A stretch of 64,000 nucleotides of DNA from assembly GCF_023736115.1 (NCBI RefSeq), contig NZ_JAKQZC010000004.1, positions 248,001-312,000 on the forward strand, in the 5' to 3' direction. The position numbers and the translations under genes are program-made. Source of the stretch: Salinicola avicenniae (GTDB lineage Bacteria; Pseudomonadota; Gammaproteobacteria; Pseudomonadales; Halomonadaceae). This document shows positions 17,980-26,737 of the stretch, piece after piece (the first letter of the stretch is position 1; every line of letters begins with the position of its first letter). The notes under the pieces were generated by a model. That model had not been told where the DNA came from. It did no database searches and saw nothing but the letters and a program-made list of their open reading frames with translations.

Positions 17980-19098
17980 TCACGGGGCCAGGAGATAACC
18001 GCTGCGATGGCTATGGTGGCCGGCGATATCGGCCACGATCATGCCGGCGGTCGCCATGCGCCGCTGGCTGCGGGCATAGAACATGCCGGCCTGCGTGGCG
18101 CGCACGGCTTCGACCCGGTCGGTGATCGGATCGATGATCTCGGCGACCACCTGGCCTGCCTCGACCTCGACGCCGGGCGCCAGATGAAACACCAGCAGGC
18201 CACCGATCGGCGCATGCAGGAAGTCCATTGCGGCCAGGTCGGTGGCGGGATAGGCGAGCGCCGGCAGTTCGCGCGGGGCCCCCGTGATCAGCCCCAGGTG
18301 CGTCATCCAGTCGATGATCGCCTGACTGTCACGCCCCGCCAGTGCGTGATCGACGTCCTGCTGACCGCGTAGCTCCAGGGTCACCGATTGGGTGCCGTAG
18401 TCGATCGGGAAGCGGTCGCCGAAACGCTCGCGCAGGCCTTCCCAGACGAGAGTGAAGCACTCGTCGAAGGACTGTCCGCCGGAGTCGGTCGCCAGCATGC
18501 TGGCACGCGAGCCATAGTAACGGGCCAGCGGTTCGAAGACCGGCCATGCGGCCGGGGTGGTGTAGAGGTGCTCGACAGCGTTGAAGTCGCAGTGCAGATC
18601 GAGCACGAAGTCGGCCTGACAGGCCAGTCGCTGCAAAGTGAGGCGCAACGACTCCAGCGCGGTATGCGGTGCGATCGCCGCCAGTGCGGTGCCGATCTGG
18701 GCGCGAATGATCTCGCGGTTGAGGGCGACATCGTCGCCGAGTCGGTCCGCGACCGCCGCGGCGACCGGTTCGATCACGCCGGCATAGTGACGGTTGAAGT
18801 TGTTCAGGCTCTCGAAATCGTAGCGCCCCAGCGGCGTATCCATCAGCTGCTGATCCAGGCCGATCGGGTTGGCGATCGGAACGACCGTGACGCGACAGGC
18901 GAGCAGACCTTCTCGCTCCAGCTCGGCCAGGCGCTGCTTCAGGGTCCATGCGACCAGCATGCCGGGAAGCTCGTCGGCATGCAGTGCGCCCTGGACATAG
19001 ACATGACGCTCCGCCTCTTCGGGGCCGAAGTGGAAGCTGTCGAGATGCCGTTCGGTGCCGGGCACCGGCGTGATCAGGGGGTGTTGCTGGTGTTCCAC
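17980..19098 (-). CDS. aotO: AotO-like M14-family (succinylglutamate desuccinylase/aspartoacylase type) protein
   Basis: A 372-residue cytoplasmic protein of the aspartoacylase/AstE branch of zinc carboxypeptidases. Zinc ligands appear in LHADELPG (His40, Glu43) and in VLDLHCDFN (His near 169). A C-terminal beta-rich domain (about residues 290-372) with LVFHLAPGVEVEAGQVVAEIID resembles a biotinyl-like barrel seen in the family. It lies between two binding-protein genes, in the place that aotO has in the pseudomonad arginine transport operon. Its reaction is unknown; deacylation of an imported N-acyl amino acid is a reasonable guess. Confidence 0.8.
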   Translation of the reverse strand: MEHQQHPLITPVPGTERHLDSFHFGPEEAERHVYVQGALHADELPGMLVAWTLKQRLAELEREGLLACRVTVVPIANPIGLDQQLMDTPLGRYDFESLNNFNRHYAGVIEPVAAAVADRLGDDVALNREIIRAQIGTALAAIAPHTALESLRLTLQRLACQADFVLDLHCDFNAVEHLYTTPAAWPVFEPLARYYGSRASMLATDSGGQSFDECFTLVWEGLRERFGDRFPIDYGTQSVTLELRGQQDVDHALAGRDSQAIIDWMTHLGLITGAPRELPALAYPATDLAAMDFLHAPIGGLLVFHLAPGVEVEAGQVVAEIIDPITDRVEAVRATQAGMFYARSQRRMATAGMIVADIAGHHSHRSGYLLAP

Positions 19099-19204
19099 GA
19101 AGGCATCCTCGAACGAAAGGGAAAAAGTCGGTGTTGCCGGACAGATGCTGCGCCTTGCCGATCGCTTCGGCAGGGCGCAGCCTGGGAGTGATCCGATGAG
19201 GCCT

Positions 19205-20017
19205 TTAGCGGAAGGGGGCGCAGTCCGCGTCGCTCGGCGGGGTCGACAGGTCGTAGTCGAAGTACTGCTGCATCAGGTCGTCGAACGTGCCGTCAGCGTA
19301 GACCTCGCAGATTGCGCGATCGAACCGCTCCGCGAGGGCCTCATCACGCTGGCGAAAAGCGATCGCTGCACCTTCGCCAAAGATCGAGGTCGGCGTCTTG
19401 ATGCTGTCGCCGAGCTGCTTGTAGGGGCTGTCCGCCTCGCGGAAATCGATCGCGTCCACGGCGATGGGAAAGTCCTCGAAGGTCAGGTCGAGGCGCCCCG
19501 CCTGAAGGTCGTTGACCACATCCTGCGACGAGCCGTAGCGACGAATATTGAGGATATCGCCGTACTCCTGGGTCACGTAGACGTCGCGAATGGTGCCGCG
19601 CTGTACGCCGACCGTCAGCCCCTGAAGCGCGGCCTTGTCGGTGATATCGATATCGCGATCGCGGGCAGTGATCCAGACGCTCGGCGTGTTGTAGTAGGGC
19701 AGCGAGAAGCGCACCTGGCGCTCGCGCTCCGGAGTGATCGCCATCGAGGAGAGGATGGCATCGTACTTGCGTGCCAGGAGGCCCGGAATGATGCCGTCCC
19801 AGCCCTGCTCGACCCAGGTGCAATCGAGGTTGGCGCGGGCGCACAGCTCGTTGCCAAGGTCGATCTCGAAGCCCTCGAGATTCCCCTCGGCGTTGCGTAC
19901 CACGAACGGCTCGTAGGGCACATCGATACCGAGGCGAACCGGTTGCTGATCCTGCGCCAGCGCCGGGCCGGCGGTCAGGGTGCCGGCGATGAGAAGACCG
20001 GTAATCCAACGCTTCAT
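19205..20017 (-). CDS. Basic amino acid ABC substrate-binding protein (copy 2)
   Basis: A periplasmic binding protein of 270 residues with signal peptide MKRWITGLLIAGTLTAGPALA. It shares LGIDVPYEPF, QGWDGIIPGLLARKYDAILSSM and VGVQRGTIRDVYVTQEYGD with the 17057 protein and is a diverged paralogue. A third Cys appears at the C terminus (DADCAPFR), in addition to the LCARANLDC pair and an ICEVY Cys. It is placed directly after the permease genes, the usual position of the dedicated receptor. Different ligand ranges for the two receptors are inferred. Confidence 0.92.
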   Translation of the reverse strand: MKRWITGLLIAGTLTAGPALAQDQQPVRLGIDVPYEPFVVRNAEGNLEGFEIDLGNELCARANLDCTWVEQGWDGIIPGLLARKYDAILSSMAITPERERQVRFSLPYYNTPSVWITARDRDIDITDKAALQGLTVGVQRGTIRDVYVTQEYGDILNIRRYGSSQDVVNDLQAGRLDLTFEDFPIAVDAIDFREADSPYKQLGDSIKTPTSIFGEGAAIAFRQRDEALAERFDRAICEVYADGTFDDLMQQYFDYDLSTPPSDADCAPFR

Positions 20018-20069
20018 GATAGGGCCTCGCTTCTTGTGGTTGGGATATGGGTGGATCGGGCCTTGAGCA

Positions 20070-20801
20070 TCACGCGCCGCGCGGGCGTAGGTGCGCCAGC
20101 AGGCGTTTCTCCAGTTTGCGAAAGCAAAACATGATGCTGAAGGTCAGGCAGAGATAGATCACCGCGACGAAGCTGAACGCCGCGAACGGCGCGTAGAAAC
20201 GCGCGTAGACGTAGGACGCGGCACCGGTCAGGTCCATGATCGTCACCACGCTGGCCACGGCGCTGGCGTGCAGCATGAAGATCACCTCGTTGCCGTAGGC
20301 CGGCAGCGCTCGGCGAAAGGCGCTGGGCAGGATGATCCGCCGCATCATCAGCGGCTTCGACATGCCGTAGGCGCGGGCTGCCTCGATTTCGCCCTTGGCG
20401 GTATTCTTGATCGCGCCGTGGAAGATCTCGGTGGTGTAGGCCGCCGTGTTCAGGGTGAAGGCGATCAGCGCCGGATAGAAAGCCTGCTTGAAGACGACCC
20501 AGAAGATGGAGTCCTGAATGCCGTCGAAGAAGACCACGCCATAGTAGACCAGGTAGAGCTGGATCAGCAGCGGCGTACCGCGAAAGACGTAGGTGTAGAG
20601 ATAGATTGGCCACTTGATCCACGGGCGTTTGGACCCGCGACCGATCGCCAGCGGCACGGCGAGCACGATCCCCAGCACCAGACACAGGAAGACCAGCTGC
20701 ACCGTGGTGACCAGGCCGTCCCAGTAGAACCCGAGCGTATTGGCGGTGAAGATCGCGTTCCCGGCGAGCAGATCGGTGAACCAGGCGTTCAGTTGTTCCA
20801 T
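20070..20801 (-). CDS. aotM: Amino acid ABC transporter permease (HisM/AotM type)
   Basis: An inner-membrane permease of 243 residues with about five helices. The cytoplasmic EAA loop reads EIEAARAYGMSKPLMMRRIILPSAFRRALPAY in part (about residues 145-176). It overlaps the preceding permease gene by 13 nt, as paired HisQ/HisM-type genes often do. It forms the heteromeric channel with the 20789 gene product for import of basic amino acids, powered by the 21530 ATPase. Confidence 0.94.
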   Translation of the reverse strand: MEQLNAWFTDLLAGNAIFTANTLGFYWDGLVTTVQLVFLCLVLGIVLAVPLAIGRGSKRPWIKWPIYLYTYVFRGTPLLIQLYLVYYGVVFFDGIQDSIFWVVFKQAFYPALIAFTLNTAAYTTEIFHGAIKNTAKGEIEAARAYGMSKPLMMRRIILPSAFRRALPAYGNEVIFMLHASAVASVVTIMDLTGAASYVYARFYAPFAAFSFVAVIYLCLTFSIMFCFRKLEKRLLAHLRPRGA

Positions 20802-21505
20802 TCGCTGGACTCCCCGAATCCGGTGCTATAGCGCTTGGCGAGTCGGGCGAAGCCCCACTCCGAAAGGGTGGCGATCAGCAGGTAGATCGCGGCGACCGGA
20901 ATCATGAAAAGAAAGGGTTCGTGGGTGGCCTTGGTCGCCTCGGCGGCGACGCGCACCATGTCGCTGAGCCCGATGATCGAGACCAGTGCCGTGGTCTTCA
21001 GCAGTACCATCCAGTTGTTGCCGATACCGGGCAGGGCGTGGCGCATCATCTGCGGGAAGCGCACGCGGCGGAACGCCATCAGCGGATTCATGCCGTAGGC
21101 ACGCGCCGCTTCCATCTGGCCCTCGTCGACCGCCTGGAAGGCGCCACGGAAGGTTTCGCCCATGTAGGCGCCGAAAATCAGCCCGATGGTAATGACCCCG
21201 GAGAGGAAGGCATTGACGTTGATGAAGATGTCGATGTCGAAGGCGTAGTAGAGCTGGTCGGTGACCATGTTGATGCCGATCTGACCGCCGTAGAACAGCA
21301 GCAGCATCAGGACCAGATCGGGGACGCCGCGAATCAGCGTGGTGTAGAGCGTACCGATGCCGTGAATCAGGCGGTTTGGCGAGAGCTTGGCACTGGCGGT
21401 CAGCAGGCCGAGCACGACGGCCACGACCAGTGACAGCAGTGCCAGCTCTACGGTGACCAGCGCGCCTTCCAGCAGGCGCGGCCCGTAGCCTTGAAAGTTG
21501 ATCAT
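20789..21505 (-). CDS. aotQ: Amino acid ABC transporter permease (HisQ/AotQ type)
   Basis: The second channel subunit: 238 residues, five to six helices. The N terminus MINFQGYGPRLLEGALVTVE is typical of HisQ/ArtQ proteins, and the EAA loop (MEAARAYGMNPLMAFRRVRF) is near residue 145. The gap to the ATPase gene is 24 nt, and its 3' end overlaps the aotM start. Co-transcription of all four transporter parts is highly likely. Confidence 0.94.
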   Translation of the reverse strand: MINFQGYGPRLLEGALVTVELALLSLVVAVVLGLLTASAKLSPNRLIHGIGTLYTTLIRGVPDLVLMLLLFYGGQIGINMVTDQLYYAFDIDIFINVNAFLSGVITIGLIFGAYMGETFRGAFQAVDEGQMEAARAYGMNPLMAFRRVRFPQMMRHALPGIGNNWMVLLKTTALVSIIGLSDMVRVAAEATKATHEPFLFMIPVAAIYLLIATLSEWGFARLAKRYSTGFGESSEWNN

Positions 21506-21529
21506 GTCATATGCCTCGAGTCGCTCGCC

Positions 21530-22300
21530 TCAGTGCTTGGGCGCCAGGAACTGGCGCAGGCGTTCGGAGCGCGGATTGTCGAGCACCTCGGCAGGCGTGC
21601 CGGACTCCTCGATCACACCCTGATGCAGATAGATCACCTGGCTCGAGACATCGCGGGCGAAGGCGATCTCGTGGGTGACCAGAATCATGGTACGGCCCTC
21701 GTCCGCCAGGCCGCGCATCACCTTGAGCACGTCGCCGACCAGTTCGGGGTCGAGTGCCGACGTCGGCTCGTCGAACAGCATGACTTCCGGGTCCATCGCC
21801 AGCGCCCGGGCAATCGCGCCACGCTGCTGTTGGCCGCCGGACATCTGGGTCGGATAGTAGTCGGCGCGATCCAGCAGGCCGACCCGGTCGAGCAGGTCGC
21901 GTGCCTGGGCAATAGCCTCGGTTCTGGGCTTGCCAAGCACATGAACCGGCGCCTCGATGACATTCTCGAGCAGCGTCATGTGGGCCCAGAGATTGAAGTT
22001 CTGGAACACCATCGACAGCTTGGCGCGAATGCGCTCGACCTGTTTCCAGTTGGCGGGTTCGCGGCCGCGTTGAGTGGTGCGGAAATTGATCGCCTCGCCG
22101 TGCACGATCAGGTCGCCCTCGTCGGGCTGCTCGAGCAGGTTCATGCAGCGCAAAAACGTGCTCTTGCCGGAACCGGAGGCGCCGATCAGGGTGATGACGT
22201 CACCCTTGTGGGCCTGCAGGGAAAGCCCCTTGAGGACTTCGTGATCGCCGAAGCGCTTCTTGATGCCCCGCGCTTCCAGCGGGATAGGGGTCGCGGCCAT
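21530..22300 (-). CDS. aotP: Amino acid ABC transporter ATP-binding protein (HisP/AotP type)
   Basis: A 256-residue ATPase energising basic amino acid import. Walker A is GASGSGKST (40-48), the signature MSGGQQQRGAIARAL, Walker B MLFDEPTSALDPE, and the switch His is in LVTHE. The insertion with RTTQRGREPANWKQVERIR between Walker A and the Q-loop is characteristic of the HisP/AotP branch. ATG 22300 is preferred; an in-frame GTG at 22312 is the alternative. It is the first gene of the transporter run in the direction of transcription. Confidence 0.94.
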   Translation of the reverse strand: MAATPIPLEARGIKKRFGDHEVLKGLSLQAHKGDVITLIGASGSGKSTFLRCMNLLEQPDEGDLIVHGEAINFRTTQRGREPANWKQVERIRAKLSMVFQNFNLWAHMTLLENVIEAPVHVLGKPRTEAIAQARDLLDRVGLLDRADYYPTQMSGGQQQRGAIARALAMDPEVMLFDEPTSALDPELVGDVLKVMRGLADEGRTMILVTHEIAFARDVSSQVIYLHQGVIEESGTPAEVLDNPRSERLRQFLAPKH

Positions 22301-22622
22301 GAGAGGGTCCACCGAATGGGTTGGCTGGCGGGAAGTCCTGCGGCGTCTGAAAGGCCTGATCTTGTCATCGACGGTTGGCTATCACGATGACACTGGCACT
22401 GCCGACTCCCCGGCGAAAAATGCGGCGATTCTAGCAGTTTCGCCGCCAGGTTCCAGACGAGGTGCGCGCGACCCTGGCGGGGGGCGCGGCATAGGGACAC
22501 GGGTTTGGGGATAACTCGTTGTTCATCGGGGAAAACTCCTGAATCTTGTCGTTATTGAGTCGCACGGCGGGCGTGGTGAGGTATGTGGGCGAATGGTGGC
22601 GACTGTACTGCTAACGCGTCGA
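22301..22622. other. Intergenic region upstream of the AOT-type operon
   Basis: About 320 nt between the astE stop and aotP. It holds an 8-bp inverted repeat (CCGCCAGG 22443-22450 and CCTGGCGG 22473-22480) without a T-tract. No clear ArgR box or promoter was recognised. It presumably carries the aot promoter. Confidence 0.35.
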
Positions 22623-22630
22623 CGCGCCAA

Positions 22631-23623
22631 TCATCCGCCAGGTTCCGGTGCTGGCGTCGGTCGGACCAGCAGCGCGGCGCGGGCGCCGATCTCGACGTTG
22701 GCGTTGGGAAAGACGACGGCCAGTGGCGCACCATCGACCAGAAAGGCGCCCGCCCGGGCATCTTCCGCCAGAGTGGTGCCGGCGGGGAATTCGGTGAAGT
22801 TGGCGACATCCTCGGCGAAGCCCAGCGTGAACTGCTCGCTGTGGCGCATCAGCTCATGGGCTACGCGAAAGAAGTGCAACGACTCGAGCGAGCCCGCGGG
22901 CGCGGCGCGGCCCTCGCCGAGGGCGGCCAGCCAGTTGCGCATGCCCTCGAGTGCCTCGAGATCATTGGCGCCGAAGGGTTGCACCTTGCCGAGCTCCAGG
23001 GTGTAGGCCTCGGCATGATGATAGTGGCGCGAATAGTGCGAGAAGGTCCAGCTGTGCTGATGCTGAAACAGCACGGCCTGCAGCCCCGCGCCGGCCAGCG
23101 CGGGCCAGTAGGCGTCGGGAGACTCTTCGGTATAAGGCACCACGGCGAAACGCGGATAGCGGCTGTCGCGGATTGCGGTATGCATATCGAGATGCAGCGG
23201 CCATGTCGAATGGCGGGTGAAGAACTCGTCCACGGCCTGCATTAGCTCACGCGCGCGCGCCGGTTCGTCGCCGGTGGCTTCGAGATCGCGGCGAAACAGT
23301 CGGTTGAGATTGGTGGTGAGGAAGCGCGTCTGGGCGCGGATGGCGGGCAGGTTACCGAGTATGACCAGGATCGGTGCACCCAGCGTCAGACGGCCGGATT
23401 CCAGCGCGGCGAGCCACTCGCCAAGCAGTTCGATCGGTGCCGTCTCGTTGCCGTGAATCCCTGCCGAGAGCACCAGACTACGGGCATCCGGAGTGCGATG
23501 CGCGGGTGTCAGCTCGAGTAGGCCTCGGCCGAGCACTCGATAGTGGCCGCCCGGCAGGCTGCCGGTTCTGGCGACTGCCGGCTCCGCTTCGTCCAGTGTC
23601 AGGCTCAGCCATTCATCCAGCAT
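22631..23623 (-). CDS. astE: Succinylglutamate desuccinylase
   Basis: Releases glutamate from N-succinylglutamate, the last step of the arginine succinyltransferase pathway, in the cytoplasm. The 330 residues carry the zinc motif in AGIHGNETAP (His57, Glu60), HLDMHTAIR with the third ligand, and TLELGKVQPFG with the catalytic Glu. ATG 23623 is chosen because GGAGG is 5 nt upstream; a GTG lies two codons earlier. The rest of the ast pathway is not in the window, but its placement upstream of an arginine-type importer gives a coherent arginine use locus. Confidence 0.93.
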   Translation of the reverse strand: MLDEWLSLTLDEAEPAVARTGSLPGGHYRVLGRGLLELTPAHRTPDARSLVLSAGIHGNETAPIELLGEWLAALESGRLTLGAPILVILGNLPAIRAQTRFLTTNLNRLFRRDLEATGDEPARARELMQAVDEFFTRHSTWPLHLDMHTAIRDSRYPRFAVVPYTEESPDAYWPALAGAGLQAVLFQHQHSWTFSHYSRHYHHAEAYTLELGKVQPFGANDLEALEGMRNWLAALGEGRAAPAGSLESLHFFRVAHELMRHSEQFTLGFAEDVANFTEFPAGTTLAEDARAGAFLVDGAPLAVVFPNANVEIGARAALLVRPTPAPEPGG

Positions 23624-23782
23624 GGCCACCTCCGTCGGCTCGGCGGGGCTGAAAAAAGGGGCGCTGCGGGTCGGTCGTGCATCGGCAGTGGGACATGGTC
23701 GGTACGCCCTGGGGCCAGCGGGAAGTCTGACGCCAGCTTACCTGGGATGACACGCTCGACAACACGGGCCGTCGAACCGGTG

Positions 23783-23818
23783 AAAAAAGGCGGCCCCATC
23801 GTGAAAGCGGGGCCGCCT
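23783..23818 (-). terminator. Rho-independent terminator of the SMP-30 gene
   Basis: On the minus strand AGGCGGCCCC and GGGGCCGCCT form a 10-bp stem with an 11-nt loop, followed by a run of six T. It lies 25 nt after the stop of the gene ending at 23843. Confidence 0.9.
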
Positions 23819-23842
23819 ACGGGAGAGTGATACGAAGCGGCG

Positions 23843-24889
23843 TCAGACGCCTCGCGTATTGGTGTGAAGCGTGTAGATCGAGCGGCTGGCCGTCATCAGC
23901 AGGCGATTGCGGTGTTCGCCGACGAAACAGAGGTTGCCGCACACTTCCGGCAGCAGGATACGTCCGATGCGGTCGCCGTCGGGCGCGAAGATCGAGACGC
24001 CGTCGTGCCCCTCGCCGCCGGAGACGGCGGCCCAAAGATTGCCGTCCTGATCGAGGGCGATGCCGTCGTAGCTCTCCTCCTGCTGGCTGGAGACGACGAC
24101 TTCTCGCTCGCCGAGCGACTTGCCGTCCTCGGCGAGCTGCCAGCGCGAGACCGTGGCGGGTCGGTCGGGGAAGTGCGAGGGTGCGGTGTCGCTGATATAG
24201 AGCTGGCGACCGTCGGCAGAGAGCGCGGCGCCGTTGGGCTTGCCCGGCTGATCGGTCAGCAGCAGCGGCTCGTCCAGGCTGTCGTCGACGTAATAGACCG
24301 CCGGCTTCAGCGCCAGCTCGCGCTTCTCGCCCTCGTAGTCGACATGGGCACCGTAGCCCGGGTCGGTGAAGAGGATGGCATCGTTGGGAAGCACGACCAG
24401 GTCGTTGGGCGCATTGAGCGACTCGCCCTGATAGTGGCTGGCGAGGACGGTCACGCTGCCATCCCACTCATAGCGCACCACCCGGGCCGGCGAGTGCTCG
24501 CAGGCCACCAGGCGGCCATGATGGTCGAAGGCATTGCCGTTGGAATGGCCGACGCCTTCGCGCAGCACGCTGACCTCGCCGGAGCGCTCGTCCCAGCGCA
24601 TCTGCCGTGCCCGGGGGATATCGCTGAACACGGCGTAGCGGCCGACGGCGTTCCACGCCGGCCCTTCCAGCCAGAGCCCGCCCGACCAGTGGCGCTCGAG
24701 GGGAGCGTTGAACAGGTAGTAATCCTTGAAGCGATCATCCAGTACCTGCCAGGCAGCGTCCGGGTAGCGCGACGGTGGCGTCCCTTCGCTCTGGGCCAGC
24801 AGTGAGGGCGATACGACGGTAGCGGCACCCAGAATGGCACTGTTACGCAGCAATGCTCGACGGTTCAACGACATACGGTTCAACGACAT
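23843..24889 (-). CDS. SMP-30/gluconolactonase family protein with exported N terminus
   Basis: A 348-residue beta-propeller of the SMP-30/gluconolactonase/LRE family, which hydrolyses lactones using one divalent metal. Metal-site blocks are GPAWNAVGRYAVFSD (Glu replaced in the usual EGP by LEGPAW), NAPNDLVV, FTDPGYG and SYDGIALDQDGNLW. The N terminus (NRRALLRNSAILGAATVV) is a weak twin-arginine-like signal, so it is probably periplasmic. The first ten codons are a perfect 15-bp duplication (MSLNR twice), giving two start codons; AAGGAG sits 6 nt before the first. It has its own terminator downstream. Confidence 0.88.
   Translation of the reverse strand: MSLNRMSLNRRALLRNSAILGAATVVSPSLLAQSEGTPPSRYPDAAWQVLDDRFKDYYLFNAPLERHWSGGLWLEGPAWNAVGRYAVFSDIPRARQMRWDERSGEVSVLREGVGHSNGNAFDHHGRLVACEHSPARVVRYEWDGSVTVLASHYQGESLNAPNDLVVLPNDAILFTDPGYGAHVDYEGEKRELALKPAVYYVDDSLDEPLLLTDQPGKPNGAALSADGRQLYISDTAPSHFPDRPATVSRWQLAEDGKSLGEREVVVSSQQEESYDGIALDQDGNLWAAVSGGEGHDGVSIFAPDGDRIGRILLPEVCGNLCFVGEHRNRLLMTASRSIYTLHTNTRGV
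24860..24889 (-). repeat. 15-bp direct duplication spanning a start codon
   Basis: Codons 1-5 and 6-10 of the SMP-30 gene are identical at the DNA level (ATG TCG TTG AAC CGT twice). The second copy carries a second in-frame ATG without its own ribosome site. Confidence 0.9.
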
Positions 24890-25051
24890 GGAAGGCTCCT
24901 TGCGGGTGGCACGCCTTAGCTCGTGATGGGTTCAAGCTAAGCGCAGGTGCGCTCCACTATAGGAGTCGGCAGGCGCGACGGGGGTACCGAGGGCGATGTT
25001 CTAGACCAAAGTTCGAGCTGGTGGCGACCACCGTGCGCTTGTTGACCGCGA

Positions 25052-25636
25052 TCAGCGTGGCGTGGTGTCGGGTATGTCGCGATTGCCGCACTGCTCCGGT
25101 GACTGCGAGACTTGGATCAGTTCGTCGACCGGGAAATCCAGCTCGCGGGCTCTGTCGACCAGCCCGTCGTAGGTCGTGGCGTCCAGCGTTGGTTCGCGGG
25201 CGAGAATCCAGAGATAGTCACGATCGGGGCCGGCCACCAGCGCATGGCGATAGTCCGGGTCGAGTGCCAGCACGTTGTAGCCCGCGTAGAAGGGGCCGAA
25301 GAAACTGACCTTGAGGCGGCCGATATTTGGCTGGTCGACGAAGCTGGCATGCCCTTCGGCACTTTCCCAGCGCTGGCTTTCGGGATCGAAGCCGCGGTTG
25401 ATGACCTGGATGCCACCATTCTCGGCCCGTGTGTACTCCGCCGTGACGCACTCGAGACCCGCTTCGAAACCGTGGTCGAGGCGCGCGATCTCGTACCATT
25501 GGCCGAGATAGTCGTCGAGCTGGAAGCCGGAGACGGGTTGGGTGCCCTCGGGCAAGCCGGTACAGCCGGCGAGCAGGGTGAAGGGCGCCAGCCATGTCAG
25601 GCGGGGAAAACGCGGGAGACTCGAGGGCAACAGCAT
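25052..25636 (-). CDS. Lipocalin lipoprotein (Blc-like)
   Basis: An outer-membrane-type lipoprotein that binds lipids or other hydrophobic ligands. The lipobox LLAGC gives Cys25 as the lipidated residue. The lipocalin GxW motif is in YLGQWYEIARLDHGFE, followed by NRGFDPESQRWESAEGHA and a C-terminal YLWILAREP strand. Length after processing (170) fits Blc. I chose ATG 25636, which has AAAGGA 9 nt upstream; a start at 25645 would abut that site. It is on the same strand as the hemerythrin gene, 63 nt downstream of which it does not lie: it ends before 25052 and is transcribed apart. Confidence 0.88.
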   Translation of the reverse strand: MLLPSSLPRFPRLTWLAPFTLLAGCTGLPEGTQPVSGFQLDDYLGQWYEIARLDHGFEAGLECVTAEYTRAENGGIQVINRGFDPESQRWESAEGHASFVDQPNIGRLKVSFFGPFYAGYNVLALDPDYRHALVAGPDRDYLWILAREPTLDATTYDGLVDRARELDFPVDELIQVSQSPEQCGNRDIPDTTPR

Positions 25637-25699
25637 TAGGGTCATTCCTTTGACGACTGTTGTTGAGAGTCTCCCGATGCGAAAAAGTTGCAACGCGGG

Positions 25700-26140
25700 T
25701 CAGCTGGCCTGATGGGCGGCACGTTCTTGGCGGTAAGTCTCGGCCAGCGACGTCTTGGCGCTGTCCTCGAGTGCGCGCCCGGCGAGCTGGAACACTTCCT
25801 GCTCTTCCTCATCCAAGTGGTGAGTCACCAGGTGCTGCAGTTTCTTGGCACTGGCCAGCCAGCTCGGCGAGGCATAGTCGGTGGCTTCCAGCGATTCGAG
25901 CAGTTCGTCGATCTCGTGATGCTCGGCCACGCTATGACGCGCTTTTTCCTGCGTCATGTCGTATTCCATCATTGGAATATACAGTGCGCGCTCTTCGGCG
26001 GCCGCATGGTGCGCCAGCTCGTCGCGTACGCGCTTGAACAGCTCGTCGCGGCCCTCACTATCGCCGTGGGTCTGCACCAGCAGGTCGAGCAGGCGGCGCT
26101 GTCTGTCGTGGCTTTCGCGCAGGGCTTCGAAAATTGTCAT
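25700..26140 (-). CDS. Hemerythrin HHE-domain protein
   Basis: A 146-residue four-helix protein that binds a di-iron centre for oxygen or iron sensing or storage. Ligand motifs are ESHDRQRRLL (helix 1), ELAHHAAAEERALY (helix 2), AEHHEIDELL (helix 3) and VTHHLDEEEQEVF (helix 4). ATG 26140 begins at TIFEALRESH, the normal start of the family; in-frame ATGs upstream at 26155 and 26200 would add an irregular leader. It is upstream of the lipocalin gene on the same strand with a gap of 63 nt, so an operon of the two is plausible. Confidence 0.88.
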   Translation of the reverse strand: MTIFEALRESHDRQRRLLDLLVQTHGDSEGRDELFKRVRDELAHHAAAEERALYIPMMEYDMTQEKARHSVAEHHEIDELLESLEATDYASPSWLASAKKLQHLVTHHLDEEEQEVFQLAGRALEDSAKTSLAETYRQERAAHQAS

Positions 26141-26142
26141 GG

Positions 26143-26737
26143 TCTCTGTCCTCATCCTTGTGGAGGGTGTCCCTCTCATGCTTTTTCGGTGCGTCCCCAA
26201 GCTTTTTGGGCACGTATCGATCTTTCCAGCCCGTTTTCAATCTTTCCAACACGTCCCTGTCGGTAGATGGGCTTCCGCGGTAGCGGCCCTTGTCAGCGTA
26301 GGTTATCGGCAGCGGGTTCGCGACAATGCGATGCCGGTGCCGGGATGGGGGCGGGGGGCCGCATGTCGTGTCGTGACGAAGAACCGTCGTCACAGGTCTA
26401 TGGCGGCGCTGTTCTATCCGGCTATGCTGGAAAGGCATGATGTTTTTCGTACTCGCCGCCATATAAAGAGCGAGACGCGTCGGTCGATTAGAACAATAGA
26501 GGGGAAGCCATGATGACAGGGCCACGTGCGAGATCTCCGAGAGCCATAGCGGAAAGTGATCCGCTTTTCCCCATCTGTTCAGATAAATCTTCATAAGTGA
26601 AATATGGGATGATGGCGGCGGCCGTTGTCGACCCGGCCGATGGGTCGCAGCGTGATCGTATCAGGCAGGAGCTTGTGGTTGACGACCTCTATCAGAGCAG
26701 TGGCTTACGCACGTGGCGCACGACGAGGGGATGTCGA
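26143..26737. other. Long intergenic region upstream of signalling cassette 1
   Basis: Nearly 600 nt, AT-rich around 26440-26600. It contains a possible 28-codon gene (26510-26596) and a small hairpin followed by TTT (AGCGGA/TCCGCT at 26548-26565). No other gene is convincing. The promoter of the cassette should lie here; TATAAA at about 26463-26468 is a candidate -10 without a good -35. Confidence 0.4.
26510..26596 (+). CDS. Possible 28-residue small protein
   Basis: An ATG at 26510 (with a second ATG directly after) is preceded by GAGGGGAAGCC, a strong ribosome site at good spacing. The reading frame runs 28 codons to TAA. The product has no recognisable motif and no hydrophobic segment. 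A hairpin within it could act as a leader or terminator for the downstream binding-protein gene. I give it low confidence because there is no comparative evidence. Confidence 0.25.
   Translation: MMTGPRARSPRAIAESDPLFPICSDKSS

Noticed and set aside
22443-22480. 8-bp inverted repeat considered as the astE terminator.
   Set aside because: The loop is 22 nt and there is no T-tract in either direction; kept only as a note in the intergenic entry.
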